Shown one piece after another: positions 24,404 through 32,929 of a DNA stretch of 64,000 nucleotides (position 1 is the first letter of the stretch; the number at the start of each line of letters is the position of its first letter). The DNA comes from Pseudodesulfovibrio sp. zrk46 (GTDB taxonomy: Bacteria > Desulfobacterota > Desulfovibrionia > Desulfovibrionales > Desulfovibrionaceae), in contig NZ_CP051216.1 of assembly GCF_012516435.1 (NCBI RefSeq), forward strand, positions 1,118,001 through 1,182,000. Reading direction: 5' to 3'. The notes below the pieces were generated by a model. It did not search any database. It was not told where the DNA came from and saw only the letters and a program-made list of their open reading frames with translations. The translations under genes and the position numbers were made by a program.

Positions 24404-24528
24404 GCTGCCTCCGGCGGCTGGGGGAAGGGGAGGAAAAACCCTTTGGAAAGGGGTCTTTCCTCCCCTTCCCCCAGACCCCCATCTCCTCCTTTTCCTAAAC
24501 TTTTTGTTGGCGCATCCGCGCGGGTGTG
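24404..24528 (-). repeat. Intergenic mosaic repeat family C, inverted copy (C2)
   Basis: The 19-bp perfect stem (CTGGGGGAAGGGGAGGAAA at 24418-24436, complement at 24456-24474) lies 34 bases after the molybdopterin oxidoreductase stop. Compared with C1 the whole element is reversed: GCCTCCGGCGG leads, GACCCCCATC, AAACTTTTTG and GCGCATCCGCGCGGGTG follow. It probably terminates the upstream gene. Confidence 0.8.
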
Positions 24529-24623
24529 CGAAGCCATTCAGCCCTACTTTTTATCCCTACAATTCTCGTAATGTCTTTTCTCTTGGAAGGAGCACCTTCC
24601 CGAGCAAGGCTTTCGAGAGTGGT

Positions 24624-24732
24624 GCAGCTGCAAGGCGACAGGCACGAGGGAACCGGAGGCGTAGCGGAGCTACGGTGAGGATTCACTCGTCGCCTGGCAA
24701 CGCCGCAGATGCGCCGCTATCGGAAGCCTACG
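24624..24732 (+). repeat. Branched structured intergenic element (type D)
   Basis: GGCGAC (24634-24639) can pair with GTCGCC (24689-24694), enclosing CGTAGC-GGA-GCTACG (24660-24674). The string GAGGGAACCGGAGGCGTAGC and the rest resemble a repeat I recall from Desulfovibrio-type genomes, but only one copy is present here. No ORF of note overlaps. Confidence 0.45.
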
Positions 24733-24832
24733 CCCCCCCGAAACCCGGAAAATCTATCCTTGGCATTATATTTGATTTACTCACGTGAATGGAAAATAAT
24801 TCCCCATCCACACGCAGAACAAGGATGTTATC

Positions 24833-26194
24833 GTGAAGACCAAATATCTGATCATCGGAGCAGGCCCCACCGGACTCGGTGCAGCGTATCGTTTCAAGGA
24901 ACTCGGCATGGACGACTACGTCGTGCTGGAACGCAACGACTATGCAGGCGGTCTGGCCACCAGCTTCAAGGACGACGCAGGGTTTACATGGGATATCGGC
25001 GGCCACGTCGTGTTTTCCCACTACGATTATTTCGATGATCTGATGGATTCACTGCTCGGCGACGAGCGGTTGGAACACGAGCGCGAATCATGGGTCCGCA
25101 CCTCGGGCACATGGGTGCCGTACCCGTTCCAGAACAACGTCCGCTACCTGCCGCGCGAGTCCCGCTGGGAGTGCGTGGAAGGATTGCTGCCGGGCAACCG
25201 GTCCGAGGCCAAGCCGGGCAACTTCGGGGAATGGATCAATCATATTTTTGGTGCGGGCATCGCCAAGCACTTCATGAATCCCTACAACTTCAAGGTGTGG
25301 GCCACGCCGCCGGAGCTGATGCAGTTCGACTGGATCGGCGAACGCGTCAGCGTGGTGGACCTGAAGATGGTGCTCAAGAACATCATCCTTGAGCGCGACG
25401 ACATCGCATGGGGTCCCAACAACACCTTCAAGTTCCCGCTGTACGGCGGTACCGGTGAAATCTTCAAACGCATGGGCCGCCGCGTGCAGGACCGCATCGA
25501 ATACGGCCAGAGCGTGGTGTCCATTGATCCCGACAAAAAGATCGTGACCACGGACAAGGGCCTTGAGATCGAATACGAGGTGCTATTCAACACCGGGCCC
25601 CTCGACATCCTCGCAAGCCAGTGGCTGACCACCAAGGACACGGCCATGATCGATGCGGCCGCGGGCCTGACCCACAACTCCGTGTACGTGGGCGGCGTGG
25701 GCGTGGATATCAAGGAAGAGGCCGAACGCAATTCCAAGTGCTGGATGTACTTCCCGGAATCCAATTCCCCGTTCTACCGGGTGACCAATTTCCACAATTA
25801 CTCGCCCAACAACGTGGCCCGTCCCGGCGAACAGTTGGCCTTTATGTGCGAGTCGTCTTTTTCCAAGCACAAGGCGGAAAAGGTAGACGAACTCATGGAC
25901 CGAACCATAGAGGGTCTGGTAAACACCTCCATGCTGGATGCGTCCAGAGTGGACGACATCTGCACCAAGTGGGAGATCACCGTGGACTACGGCTATCCCG
26001 TACCGACTCTCGAGCGCGATCAGTCCCTGCGCACCATCCAGCCGCGGCTGGAGGAGAAGGACATATACTCGCGCGGCCGCTTCGGCGGATGGAAGTACGA
26101 AGTGTCCAACATGGACCACTCCGTCATGCAGGGGGTCGAATGGGCCGAACTGATGGTCACCGGTGCTCCTGAATCCACGTATTCATGGGAATAG
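24833..26194 (+). CDS. FAD-dependent oxidoreductase, UDP-galactopyranose mutase / amine-oxidase type
   Basis: A 453-residue flavoprotein with the dinucleotide-binding motif IIGAGPTGLGAAYR at residues 7-20, then VVLERNDYAGGLATSF, then the GGHVVFSHY and NPYNFKVWATPPELMQFDW segments seen in UDP-galactopyranose mutase-like and protoporphyrinogen-oxidase-like enzymes. The start is GTG 24833, supported by AAGGATG upstream. UDP-galactopyranose mutase activity (making UDP-galactofuranose) is one possibility; sugar-linked redox enzymes of this fold have other substrates too. The Xaa-Pro peptidase follows 6 bases later. Confidence 0.75.
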   Translation: MKTKYLIIGAGPTGLGAAYRFKELGMDDYVVLERNDYAGGLATSFKDDAGFTWDIGGHVVFSHYDYFDDLMDSLLGDERLEHERESWVRTSGTWVPYPFQNNVRYLPRESRWECVEGLLPGNRSEAKPGNFGEWINHIFGAGIAKHFMNPYNFKVWATPPELMQFDWIGERVSVVDLKMVLKNIILERDDIAWGPNNTFKFPLYGGTGEIFKRMGRRVQDRIEYGQSVVSIDPDKKIVTTDKGLEIEYEVLFNTGPLDILASQWLTTKDTAMIDAAAGLTHNSVYVGGVGVDIKEEAERNSKCWMYFPESNSPFYRVTNFHNYSPNNVARPGEQLAFMCESSFSKHKAEKVDELMDRTIEGLVNTSMLDASRVDDICTKWEITVDYGYPVPTLERDQSLRTIQPRLEEKDIYSRGRFGGWKYEVSNMDHSVMQGVEWAELMVTGAPESTYSWE

Positions 26195-26200
26195 AGATAT

Positions 26201-27271
26201 ATGAGCACCAACATATTTGAGCAGCGCCGTGACAATCTCAAGCGACTGCTGACCGATAAAGGCATCCCCGCGCTGCTCGTTTCGCACGCGGCCAATAGGT
26301 ATTACCTGAGCGGCTTCGAGCTCCACGACGCCCAGTGCAACGAGTCCACCGGCTGGCTGGTGGTCACTGCCGACGGCGACGACTATCTCTTCACCGATCC
26401 CCGCTACACTGATGCGGCCCTCAAGGTCTGGGATGAAGACAAGCTCTTCATCTACTCCGCCAACAAGTTCGAGCTGGTGAGCAACACCCTGCAGGGCAAA
26501 GGCATCAAGGCCATGGGCGTGGAACCCAAGGCCCTGCACCTCTTCGACTACGACAAGCTCAATGAGCGCTTCACCCTCCAGAGCACCGACAACGTGGTGG
26601 AAGAGCTGCGCATCATCAAGGACGAGGATGAAATCCGCCGCATGGACGCCTCCATCGCCCTGAACCACAAGCTGTTCGAATACATCGAAGGCCAGTTGGA
26701 ACCCGGCAAGACCGAGGAACAGGTTGCCTGGGAAGTAGAGAAATTTTTCCGCGAAAACGGTGCCGAAGAGCTCGCCTTTTCCACCATCGTGGGTGTCGGC
26801 CCCAATGCGGCCCTGCCCCACGCCATCCCCGGGCAGGATCAACTGCGCGAGAACGACATGGTGCTCATCGACACCGGCTGCCGTCTCGAGGACTACAACT
26901 CTGACCAGACCCGCACCTTCTGGGTGGGCGACAAGCAGTCCGACCGCTTCAAGGAGACCATGGATCTGGTCCGCGCCGCCCAGCAGGCCGCCATCGACAT
27001 CATCCGTCCGGGCCTGTCCTACCTCGACGCCTACAAGGCCTCCTACGCCGTCTTCGAGAAGGCTGGCGTGGCAGCCATGTTCACCCACGGCCTCGGCCAC
27101 GGCATCGGCCTCGAGACCCATGAGCCCCCGAGCCTCAGCAAGGCTGCCAAGGGCACCCTCAAGCCCGGCATGGTCGTCACGGTAGAGCCCGGCCTCTACG
27201 ACGCCAAATGGGGCGGCATCCGCTGGGAATATCAGGTGCTCGTCACCGAAGACGGCTGCCGAATCATGTAG
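26201..27271 (+). CDS. Xaa-Pro aminopeptidase (M24 family)
   Basis: A 356-residue dinuclear metallopeptidase removing residues before proline. A creatinase-type N-terminal domain (1-125) precedes the pita-bread fold. The metal ligands are visible: the two aspartates of IDTGCRLEDYNSDQTRTF, the histidine of HGLGHGIGLETHEPP, and the glutamates of TVEPGLY and IRWEYQVLV. A terminator follows directly. Confidence 0.92.
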   Translation: MSTNIFEQRRDNLKRLLTDKGIPALLVSHAANRYYLSGFELHDAQCNESTGWLVVTADGDDYLFTDPRYTDAALKVWDEDKLFIYSANKFELVSNTLQGKGIKAMGVEPKALHLFDYDKLNERFTLQSTDNVVEELRIIKDEDEIRRMDASIALNHKLFEYIEGQLEPGKTEEQVAWEVEKFFRENGAEELAFSTIVGVGPNAALPHAIPGQDQLRENDMVLIDTGCRLEDYNSDQTRTFWVGDKQSDRFKETMDLVRAAQQAAIDIIRPGLSYLDAYKASYAVFEKAGVAAMFTHGLGHGIGLETHEPPSLSKAAKGTLKPGMVVTVEPGLYDAKWGGIRWEYQVLVTEDGCRIM

Positions 27272-27290
27272 CCACAGACCAAAAGAAAAA

Positions 27291-27317
27291 GGCCGCCTCA
27301 ATGAGGCGGCCTTTTTT
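27291..27317 (+). terminator. Bidirectional terminator after the peptidase
   Basis: GGCCGCCTC-AAT-GAGGCGGCC with TTTTTT on the right and an A-rich run on the left, so it can also stop the minus-strand lipoprotein transcript coming from the other side. Confidence 0.9.
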
Positions 27318-27335
27318 ATTACGCAGATAAAATGC

Positions 27336-27494
27336 CTATTCGAACAGTTTCTTGGCTTCCTGCTTGGCGTCGTCGACAGCCTGGTCGATCTTCTTGCCAG
27401 CTTCTTCGGCGGGACCTTCCTCGCTACAGCCAAACGCAGGCACCATCAGCGCGAGCAAACAGCCGATGACAACCATTTTCTTCCATAATTTCAT
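27336..27494 (-). CDS. Very small lipoprotein-like protein (52 aa)
   Basis: MKLWKKMVVIGCLLALMVPA followed by FGCSEEGPAEEAGKKIDQ and a charged amphipathic tail DDAKQEAKKLFE. It has a basic N-terminus, a hydrophobic core and a cysteine just after it, as in a lipoprotein signal, although the AFGC box is imperfect. GGAGAG precedes the ATG by four bases. The composition matches the larger lipoprotein encoded just upstream (27567-27872), suggesting a related pair from duplication. Function unknown; the amphipathic Lys/Glu/Asp repeats resemble small envelope stress-type proteins. Confidence 0.65.
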   Translation of the reverse strand: MKLWKKMVVIGCLLALMVPAFGCSEEGPAEEAGKKIDQAVDDAKQEAKKLFE

Positions 27495-27566
27495 AACACT
27501 CTCCTTACAGGTTTAGTCCTCATATACGTCTAAAACGGGTGAGTGGTCACGAAAGATGTAAGATAT

Positions 27567-27872
27567 TTATTCCGTGGCCTTGTTCACCGCATTCTTGGCG
27601 TCGTCGACGAACTTATCCATGGCGTCGCTGGCGGAATTCACCATGTCATCCATGGATTTACCCATGTCGCCCATAAGCTGCTCCATGGCACCCGGGTCTT
27701 CGGGCTGTAACGACTTGGTCATCTCGTCGACTTTTTCCTTGGCGTGATTCATGGTCTCGTCAACCTTGCGACCCATCTTCTCCATGGAACCTTCCTGGTC
27801 GCCACAACCGACCACGACGAACAGCATGGCGAACATCAACACGACCACCAACAGTTTCTCCCAGCGATTCAT
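27567..27872 (-). CDS. Small amphipathic lipoprotein
   Basis: A 101-residue protein with a lipoprotein signal ending in LFVVVGC and then a long charged helical region (MGRKVDETMNHAKEKVDEM...SMDDMVNSASDAMDKFVDDAKNAVNKATE). GGAGGAG precedes the ATG. The VDE/VDD-AK pattern recurs in the 52-residue neighbour. It probably sits on the periplasmic face of a membrane; no function can be assigned. Confidence 0.75.
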   Translation of the reverse strand: MNRWEKLLVVVLMFAMLFVVVGCGDQEGSMEKMGRKVDETMNHAKEKVDEMTKSLQPEDPGAMEQLMGDMGKSMDDMVNSASDAMDKFVDDAKNAVNKATE

Positions 27873-27955
27873 GGGACTCCTCCAATACTTGATTTTCCAA
27901 TCCGCCTACACGAGTTGAAAGGTTTCGTCACCCTCCGACGAAATCTGCACGAAAA

Positions 27956-29605
27956 CTACAGCTCGCGCTTGCAGGCAAGAGGCATGCGCCAACCGGTGCC
28001 AAAGGAGCGCGGCGTCAGCTTGATACCGGGCGCGGCCTGACGACGCTTAAACTCGGCGAAACGGACCAGCCCGAGGACCTTTTCGACCACGGGACGCTCA
28101 TATCCAGCGGCCACGATCTGCTCAAGGGTCTGGTGCCGCTCGATATGCAGCGCGAGAATGGCATCGAGGATGTCATAAGGCGGCAGGGAATCCTCATCCT
28201 TCTGATCCGGCCGCAACTCGGCAGACGGTGGCTTGGTGATGATGGCCTCGGGAATATTGGGCGCAACATGCTCGTTGTACCAACGGGCCACCGCAAATAC
28301 TCCGGTCTTGTCCACATCCGAGATGACGGCGTAACCGCCGGACATGTCGCCGTAGATGGTGCAGTACCCCACCGCCAGTTCGCTCTTGTTACCCGTGGTG
28401 AGCAGCAACGCGCCAAACTTGTTGGACATGGCCATAAGCAGATTGCCGCGGATACGCGACTGAATGTTCTCTTCGGTGGTGTCTACATCGTATCCGGCAA
28501 ACGGCTCGGCCAGCGTCTCGGTGAACTGGGCCATGATGGGCTCGATGGGCAGGGTGAATATTTTGACACCGAGATTCTCGGCCAGTTCGATGGAGTCGTC
28601 GATGCTGCCCTGACTGGAATAAGGGGACGGCATGAGCACGCAGGTCACGTTCTCGGCCCCGAGTGCTTCGGCGGCCACTACAGCGGTGACAGCGGAGTCG
28701 ATACCACCGGACAGGCCGATGACCGCCTTGGAAAAGCCGGACTTGTGCACATAGTCGCGCGTACCGGTTACCAGTGCGCGCCACGTCTCGGCCGCGCGGG
28801 AAAAATCGTCTTCGGCAATGGAGCCGGGACCGTCAGTGTCCACCAGCAGCACGGCCTTTTCAAAACCGGGCGCACGATCCGTGAGCTTACCATCCGCACT
28901 GAATGCGCAGGAGCGACCATCGAACACCAGGTCGTCATTACCACCATACTGATTGGCATAGACCAGCGGCACGCCATATTTCTCGGCAACAGCGCCGAGC
29001 ATATTCTCGCGCAACTGCTGCTTGCCGAGGGACAGGGGGGAAGCAGACAGATTCACGATGCAGTCTGGCTGGGCCTTGGCAATGATTTCCAACGGATCAC
29101 GCTCATAGGTGCGCGTTTCCCAGAAATCCTTGTCGTTCCATGCGTCCTCGCAGATGGTCACACCGATGCGAAGACCGTCAAACTCCAGAATATTGGCAGG
29201 ATCGTTCTCTGGGCACGGCTCGAAGTAACGCGCCTCGTCAAAGACGTCATAGGTCGGCAGCAGCGTCTTGCGGAACGCCTGACGAACTTCGCCGCCTTGG
29301 CACCACAGGGCACAGTTGAAAACCGGCTTGCCCTGCCCTGTCTCATTCTTTTCCACACTGCCCAGCAGCACCGGGATATCTCCGGCCAGCTCTTTGGCCA
29401 GCTTCTCCGCTTCGGTACGGACCTGCGCCACGAACCCGTCATAAAGCAACAGGTCGCGGGGAGGATAGCCTGTAAGCGCCAATTCCGAAGTGATACAGAA
29501 CGAAGCGCCCATGGCCTTGGCCTCGCGCGCAGCTTCGACGATCATTCGGGCATTGCCCGACACGTCACCGACCAGTGGATTGAGTTGCAGTATGCCGATT
29601 TTCAT
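27956..29605 (-). CDS. nadE: Glutamine-dependent NAD+ synthetase
   Basis: Makes NAD from deamido-NAD using glutamine-derived ammonia. The 549-residue protein has an N-terminal nitrilase-type glutaminase domain with its Glu (CITSELALTGYPPRD), Lys (FRKTLLPTYDVFDE) and Cys (GVTICEDAW), and a C-terminal synthetase domain with the ATP pyrophosphatase loop GLSGGIDSAVT. Length is normal for the two-domain bacterial form. Confidence 0.95.
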   Translation of the reverse strand: MKIGILQLNPLVGDVSGNARMIVEAAREAKAMGASFCITSELALTGYPPRDLLLYDGFVAQVRTEAEKLAKELAGDIPVLLGSVEKNETGQGKPVFNCALWCQGGEVRQAFRKTLLPTYDVFDEARYFEPCPENDPANILEFDGLRIGVTICEDAWNDKDFWETRTYERDPLEIIAKAQPDCIVNLSASPLSLGKQQLRENMLGAVAEKYGVPLVYANQYGGNDDLVFDGRSCAFSADGKLTDRAPGFEKAVLLVDTDGPGSIAEDDFSRAAETWRALVTGTRDYVHKSGFSKAVIGLSGGIDSAVTAVVAAEALGAENVTCVLMPSPYSSQGSIDDSIELAENLGVKIFTLPIEPIMAQFTETLAEPFAGYDVDTTEENIQSRIRGNLLMAMSNKFGALLLTTGNKSELAVGYCTIYGDMSGGYAVISDVDKTGVFAVARWYNEHVAPNIPEAIITKPPSAELRPDQKDEDSLPPYDILDAILALHIERHQTLEQIVAAGYERPVVEKVLGLVRFAEFKRRQAAPGIKLTPRSFGTGWRMPLACKREL

Positions 29606-29661
29606 GGGTCTCTTTCTACGCTCGGGCTCCCTCGCCTGTCAAACTGGTTTTCCCGCCGCAC

Positions 29662-29703
29662 TTGCCAATCCGACCATTACTCCTGTACTTTAGATTAAAT
29701 CTA
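29662..29703 (+). promoter_or_regulatory. Possible promoter with palindrome upstream of SPOR gene
   Basis: TTGCCA (29662-29667) and TACTTT (29686-29691) are 18 bases apart, a plausible sigma-70 pair, and the palindrome TAGATTAAATCTA (29691-29703) overlaps the -10 and would be near the start site, a good place for an operator. This is weak, pattern-only evidence. Confidence 0.3.
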
Positions 29704-29770
29704 GACTTTGCTATTTGCTGCTGGTACCTGCAACAGCATTGAATAAACGACTCCAAGGGGGACGAATCCC

Positions 29771-30409
29771 ATGAAAAAAACGACCAAATCCGTATTTCTG
29801 TTCGCCGTGACGCTCACTGTCATGTGTCTGATGCTCGCGGGCTGTTTCCGTAAGCACATCACCTCTGCTCCGCCCGCGCGCCGTCCGGCCTCTGACACTT
29901 CTGCACCCGCACCCAAGGTGCCCGTCGTAGTGGAAGGCGAGACCGCGCCTGAGGCCGAGCCCGAGGCCGCCGTGGTCATCGAGGAGACCTACGTGGTCGA
30001 CGCGCCCGCTGAAGCCAGCGCTGCTGCTCCCAAGGTGGAGGAAGGCGAACTGGCAGAAGAAGCAACCATCGCACCTCCCGAGGAAGCGGCCATCACGCAG
30101 GAGTCCACTGAAGCCAAAGCCATGCAGGAAAGCGTGACCGAAGCTCAGGATGCCCCTGTCCCCACTCCCATGGCCGAGATGTACTATGTGCAGGTAGGAG
30201 CCTTCTCTGATCTGGAAAACGCCAGCAACCTGCTCTCCAAGCTCATAGCTGAAGGCTACAAGGGCTCCAAGCTCTCCGATTCCGGCAACGGTCTTTACCG
30301 AGTCCAGGCCGGCGCCTTCACCGAAGAAGCCGACGCCATCAAGGCGCTCATGGACCTCCAGGGCGAATACCCCAACGGTTTCGTCCTGAAGAGCCGCCCT
30401 GTCGAGTAG
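29771..30409 (+). CDS. SPOR-domain lipoprotein
   Basis: A 212-residue protein: lipoprotein signal (LTVMCLMLAGC, Cys about 25), a low-complexity Pro/Ala/Glu linker (about 30-135), and a C-terminal SPOR domain (YYVQVGAFSDLENASNLLSKL...GLYRVQAGAFTEEADAIKAL). SPOR domains bind denuded glycan strands at the division septum, so a role in cell division or wall remodelling is likely. AAGGGGG precedes the ATG. Confidence 0.88.
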   Translation: MKKTTKSVFLFAVTLTVMCLMLAGCFRKHITSAPPARRPASDTSAPAPKVPVVVEGETAPEAEPEAAVVIEETYVVDAPAEASAAAPKVEEGELAEEATIAPPEEAAITQESTEAKAMQESVTEAQDAPVPTPMAEMYYVQVGAFSDLENASNLLSKLIAEGYKGSKLSDSGNGLYRVQAGAFTEEADAIKALMDLQGEYPNGFVLKSRPVE

Positions 30410-30425
30410 GAAGAAAGACAGAAGA

Positions 30426-30552
30426 GGAGGTCGGCCTTCGGCCTCCATTTGTCGGGTGATTTCGCCTCCGGCAGGCAGCGGCAGCTCTTGGGTGAGTCTT
30501 CGAACCTTAGAGATGGCGACAGCAGAGATAGGACTCGCGCCCTTGCATCCCA
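30426..30552 (+). repeat. Intergenic mosaic repeat family A, variant with insert (A3)
   Basis: Starts AGGTCGGCCTTCGGCCTCC, continues TTGTCGGGTGATTTCGCC and CCGGCAGGCAG, then carries an extra block (GTGAGTCTTCGAACCTTAGA to GACAGCAGAGATAGG) before ACTCGCGCCCTTGCATCCC. The same extra block sits in A4 at about 43935-43975, so it is an exchangeable module. Confidence 0.75.
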
Positions 30553-30560
30553 GATTTAAA

Positions 30561-30606
30561 AGCTCCCGTTCTCTCTCCTGTTGAGAGAGAACGGGAGCTT
30601 TTTTTG
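30561..30606 (+). terminator. Terminator after SPOR gene and repeat A3
   Basis: A 17-bp perfect stem beginning AGCTCCCGTTCTCTCTC, a 5-nt loop, and a run of eight Ts (30599-30606). One of the strongest terminators in the window. Nothing else is recognised between it and 30670. Confidence 0.92.
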
Positions 30607-30670
30607 TATCAATAACTTGACGGACAGAGGCTTTCACGACGCAAACACTACCCCGAAAAAAGCACGCAAA

Positions 30671-30713
30671 AAGATCAAGCCCCACGCTGTGAGAGCGTGG
30701 GCTTGATCTTTTC
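30671..30713 (-). terminator. Terminator of the IHF/HU gene
   Basis: AAGATCAAGCCC and CACGCT (one bulged C) pair with AGCGTG and GGCTTGATCTT around a 5-nt loop, with T-runs on both strands. It faces the minus-strand IHF/HU gene whose stop is at 30797. Confidence 0.85.
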
Positions 30714-30796
30714 TGTATCGCTATTGGGGCGCGTGACATCGACGGCATGATTGCCGTTGATGCAGCCTGACTAGGCAGGCGTGTGCAAACTGAAGC

Positions 30797-31084
30797 CTAG
30801 GCGGGATTCAGTTCTGCGCGGAATTTGCGGGACAGCCGGAAGACTACAACCTTGCGCGGGGGCAGGGTGATGGTCTGGCTGGTCTGCGGGTTACGGCCCT
30901 TGCGTGCGCGCTTGTCGTAAGCCTCGAACTTGCCGAAGCCGCTGATCAGAAGGGCATGATCCTTCTTCACGGCAGTCTTCATGATCTCAAGGATGACTTC
31001 TACAAGGTCCTTGATCTCGGCGCGGTTCTTGTCAGTGCGCTCGTAAATGTAGTCCACGATACCGGCTTTAGTGAGTGTGCTCAT
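30797..31084 (-). CDS. Integration host factor / HU family DNA-binding protein
   Basis: A 95-residue DNA-bending protein with two N-terminal helices (LTKAGIVDYIYERTDKNRAEI) and the arm region GFGKFEAYDKRARKGRNPQTSQTITLPPRKVVVFRLSRKFR. The RNPQT motif and VVVFR tail are typical of the IHF-alpha branch. GGAGG spaced five bases from the inner ATG (31084) decides the start; the outer ATG (31096) would add four residues. Confidence 0.92.
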   Translation of the reverse strand: MSTLTKAGIVDYIYERTDKNRAEIKDLVEVILEIMKTAVKKDHALLISGFGKFEAYDKRARKGRNPQTSQTITLPPRKVVVFRLSRKFRAELNPA

Positions 31085-31117
31085 TGACGCCTCCAATATG
31101 GGTTACACTTGAGAAAC

Positions 31118-31546
31118 TTATTTCAGCAAACCGGCGATCGTTTCCGCCAGCCTGCCCATCTCATCCGGGTTTTCATATCCGGTCTGGGGCCAGAGCTTGA
31201 GCCCATCGTCGGAATGCCTCGGAATAAGATGAAAATGCACGTGATGAACCAACTGCCCGGCCGCCTCATAATTGTTCTGCATGAGGTTGAGGCCGTCGGC
31301 TCCGGTTGCTTCCATGACCGCCTTGCCCACTTTGGACAGGGACTCGGTCAACTCACATCCCAGCTCGGCCGGGATGTCCATGAGCGTGGGGTAATGACCC
31401 TTGGGCAAAACCAGGGCATGTCCCGCGTTCACAGGAGCGATGTCCAAAAAGGCCAGACAGTTTTCAGATTCATAGATTTTGGCGCACGGTATTTCGCCAG
31501 CCAAAATCTTGCAGAATATGCAGTCCGGATCCTTTGGAATCATCAT
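31118..31546 (-). CDS. HIT-family nucleotide hydrolase
   Basis: A 142-residue histidine-triad protein (HINT-like): CIFCKILAGEIPCAKIYE at the start, LVLPKGHYPTL, and the catalytic triad in HHVHFHLIPR. These proteins hydrolyse nucleoside phosphoramidates or adenylylated compounds. It lies 20 bases beyond the IHF/HU start on the same strand, so the two could share a transcript. The 320-base stretch upstream (31547-31867) holds only a weak hairpin at 31827-31859. Confidence 0.93.
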   Translation of the reverse strand: MMIPKDPDCIFCKILAGEIPCAKIYESENCLAFLDIAPVNAGHALVLPKGHYPTLMDIPAELGCELTESLSKVGKAVMEATGADGLNLMQNNYEAAGQLVHHVHFHLIPRHSDDGLKLWPQTGYENPDEMGRLAETIAGLLK

Positions 31547-31826
31547 TTCTCTCCCCTCCGTTTACCCATTTCCCAAGGGTTTCCGCCAGTTGGCGGCCTC
31601 GTCGGCAAACGAAGACTTTTCGATAGTTACTCGTATTGATACCCGGGAAATCCAGTTAAATCAAGTCTGTTGCCGCATTTTTCTTGAATATGCTCATTTT
31701 CGGCACACGAGAAAAGTCTAGAAATCTTCTTGAAAATCGACAACTTGGAACCAGAGGGGCGCTCTTGTCACACACATTGAATCAAAAAGCAACATTAAAT
31801 CAACTGTTTAACCAAGCTCAGACGCA

Positions 31827-31859
31827 AACGGAGCTGCTTCAATTTGACACAGCTCCGTT
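31827..31859 (-). terminator. Hairpin after the secreted unknown gene
   Basis: AACGGAGCTG pairs with CAGCTCCGTT across 13 bases, nine bases beyond the stop of the 31868-32869 gene. The T-run on the minus strand is short. Confidence 0.5.
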
Positions 31860-31867
31860 GTTCTCGC

Positions 31868-32869
31868 TTATTCCTTGCCAATATTTATGGTCGCATTCAC
31901 AGCCTCTTTCATCTCATCCTTTTTGGAATCGAAGGCGTCCGCCATGAGCAACAGCAGCTTGTTGGGCTTCTTGGTTTCGACGAGTTGGACCTCGACGACA
32001 ATAGGTACCGGTACGTGCTTGTCAGTCCCGGCATCCCCAGACCACTCAGGCAGCAACATCCAGCCGCTTTGCTTCCCTTGCAGAGCATCTTTCTTGAGTT
32101 CGGTCTTTTTCTTGAGTTCATTGAAAACGAGCGTTGCAGCGCCGAACGCGGTACTCTCTGACTTTGGATCAGGCTTGGCAGGCAAACGGAAGGTGAAATG
32201 CGCCACGACATTGATCTTGCGCTTCCCCTTGAGCCCTCCGTTGTAGAAGACATACTTGGGGACCAATCGCATGGCCTCCATGCTATCCGAATACTCTATC
32301 CCGGCGATGAGCATGAATTTCTCATCGGTCAGATTCAGGAGCCCTTTGGCCTCGGCTTCAACAGACCCATTGGTTTTTGCGACACTTCCACCAAAAGTTC
32401 CATGAGCCACCACAATTGTAGGATGCAGCGCAGCTGTTTTCCCCGTCATGGATCCGGGCAAAGCAAGAATACCAGTCTTCTTCTCTTTCTTTTCTTTTTG
32501 AACAACCCGGGCAAGCTGCATGCCGCCTGCCGAGACCGACACTTCTGCAAGACTCTCCTTACCTGCCGCCTTTTTCAGTGCAACGGACATCATGTCAAAT
32601 CCCTTGTCGATGACACCCTTGGCCAACAAGGTTCCCACACTGCCGACCAGCCCAGTCATGCCGCCCCACAACATTTTTTGATCGTCAGCCGGTTGGACTA
32701 TCTTATTCAGCCCTACCCCCGATGAATACACATAGGCCCGCGTATCCACGATGGTCCGGATAGGCTCTTTCTGTCTTGCCTGAGCAGTTGTCGGAATCGA
32801 TAACGAAACAGCAAGCACCATAGCCAGCAGGACCGCGACAACGCGGCCAGTTCCTCGATACGTGATCAT
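31868..32869 (-). CDS. Secreted protein of unknown function
   Basis: A 333-residue protein with a signal peptide (GRVVAVLLAMVLAVSLSIPTT, likely cut after AQA) and no other membrane helix. Visible features are a Gly-rich amphipathic stretch (GGMTGLVGSVGTLLAKGVIDKG), a Lys/Glu-rich patch (QKEKKEKK), and a beta-rich second half. I recognise no family. GAGGAGG seven bases ahead fixes the start at the inner ATG. Base composition is less GC-rich than its neighbours, hinting at acquisition. It stands between the HIT gene and the amino-sugar operon. Confidence 0.75.
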   Translation of the reverse strand: MITYRGTGRVVAVLLAMVLAVSLSIPTTAQARQKEPIRTIVDTRAYVYSSGVGLNKIVQPADDQKMLWGGMTGLVGSVGTLLAKGVIDKGFDMMSVALKKAAGKESLAEVSVSAGGMQLARVVQKEKKEKKTGILALPGSMTGKTAALHPTIVVAHGTFGGSVAKTNGSVEAEAKGLLNLTDEKFMLIAGIEYSDSMEAMRLVPKYVFYNGGLKGKRKINVVAHFTFRLPAKPDPKSESTAFGAATLVFNELKKKTELKKDALQGKQSGWMLLPEWSGDAGTDKHVPVPIVVEVQLVETKKPNKLLLLMADAFDSKKDEMKEAVNATINIGKE

Positions 32870-32929
32870 AATGAAACCTCCTCGTTTGAAGAGGCTATAC
32901 CATGATTCGCATATCAATTATAGTCTATT

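Noticed and set aside
30607-30670. Small RNA between two terminators
   Set aside because: Each terminator is explained by a flanking gene and no convincing promoter lies between them.
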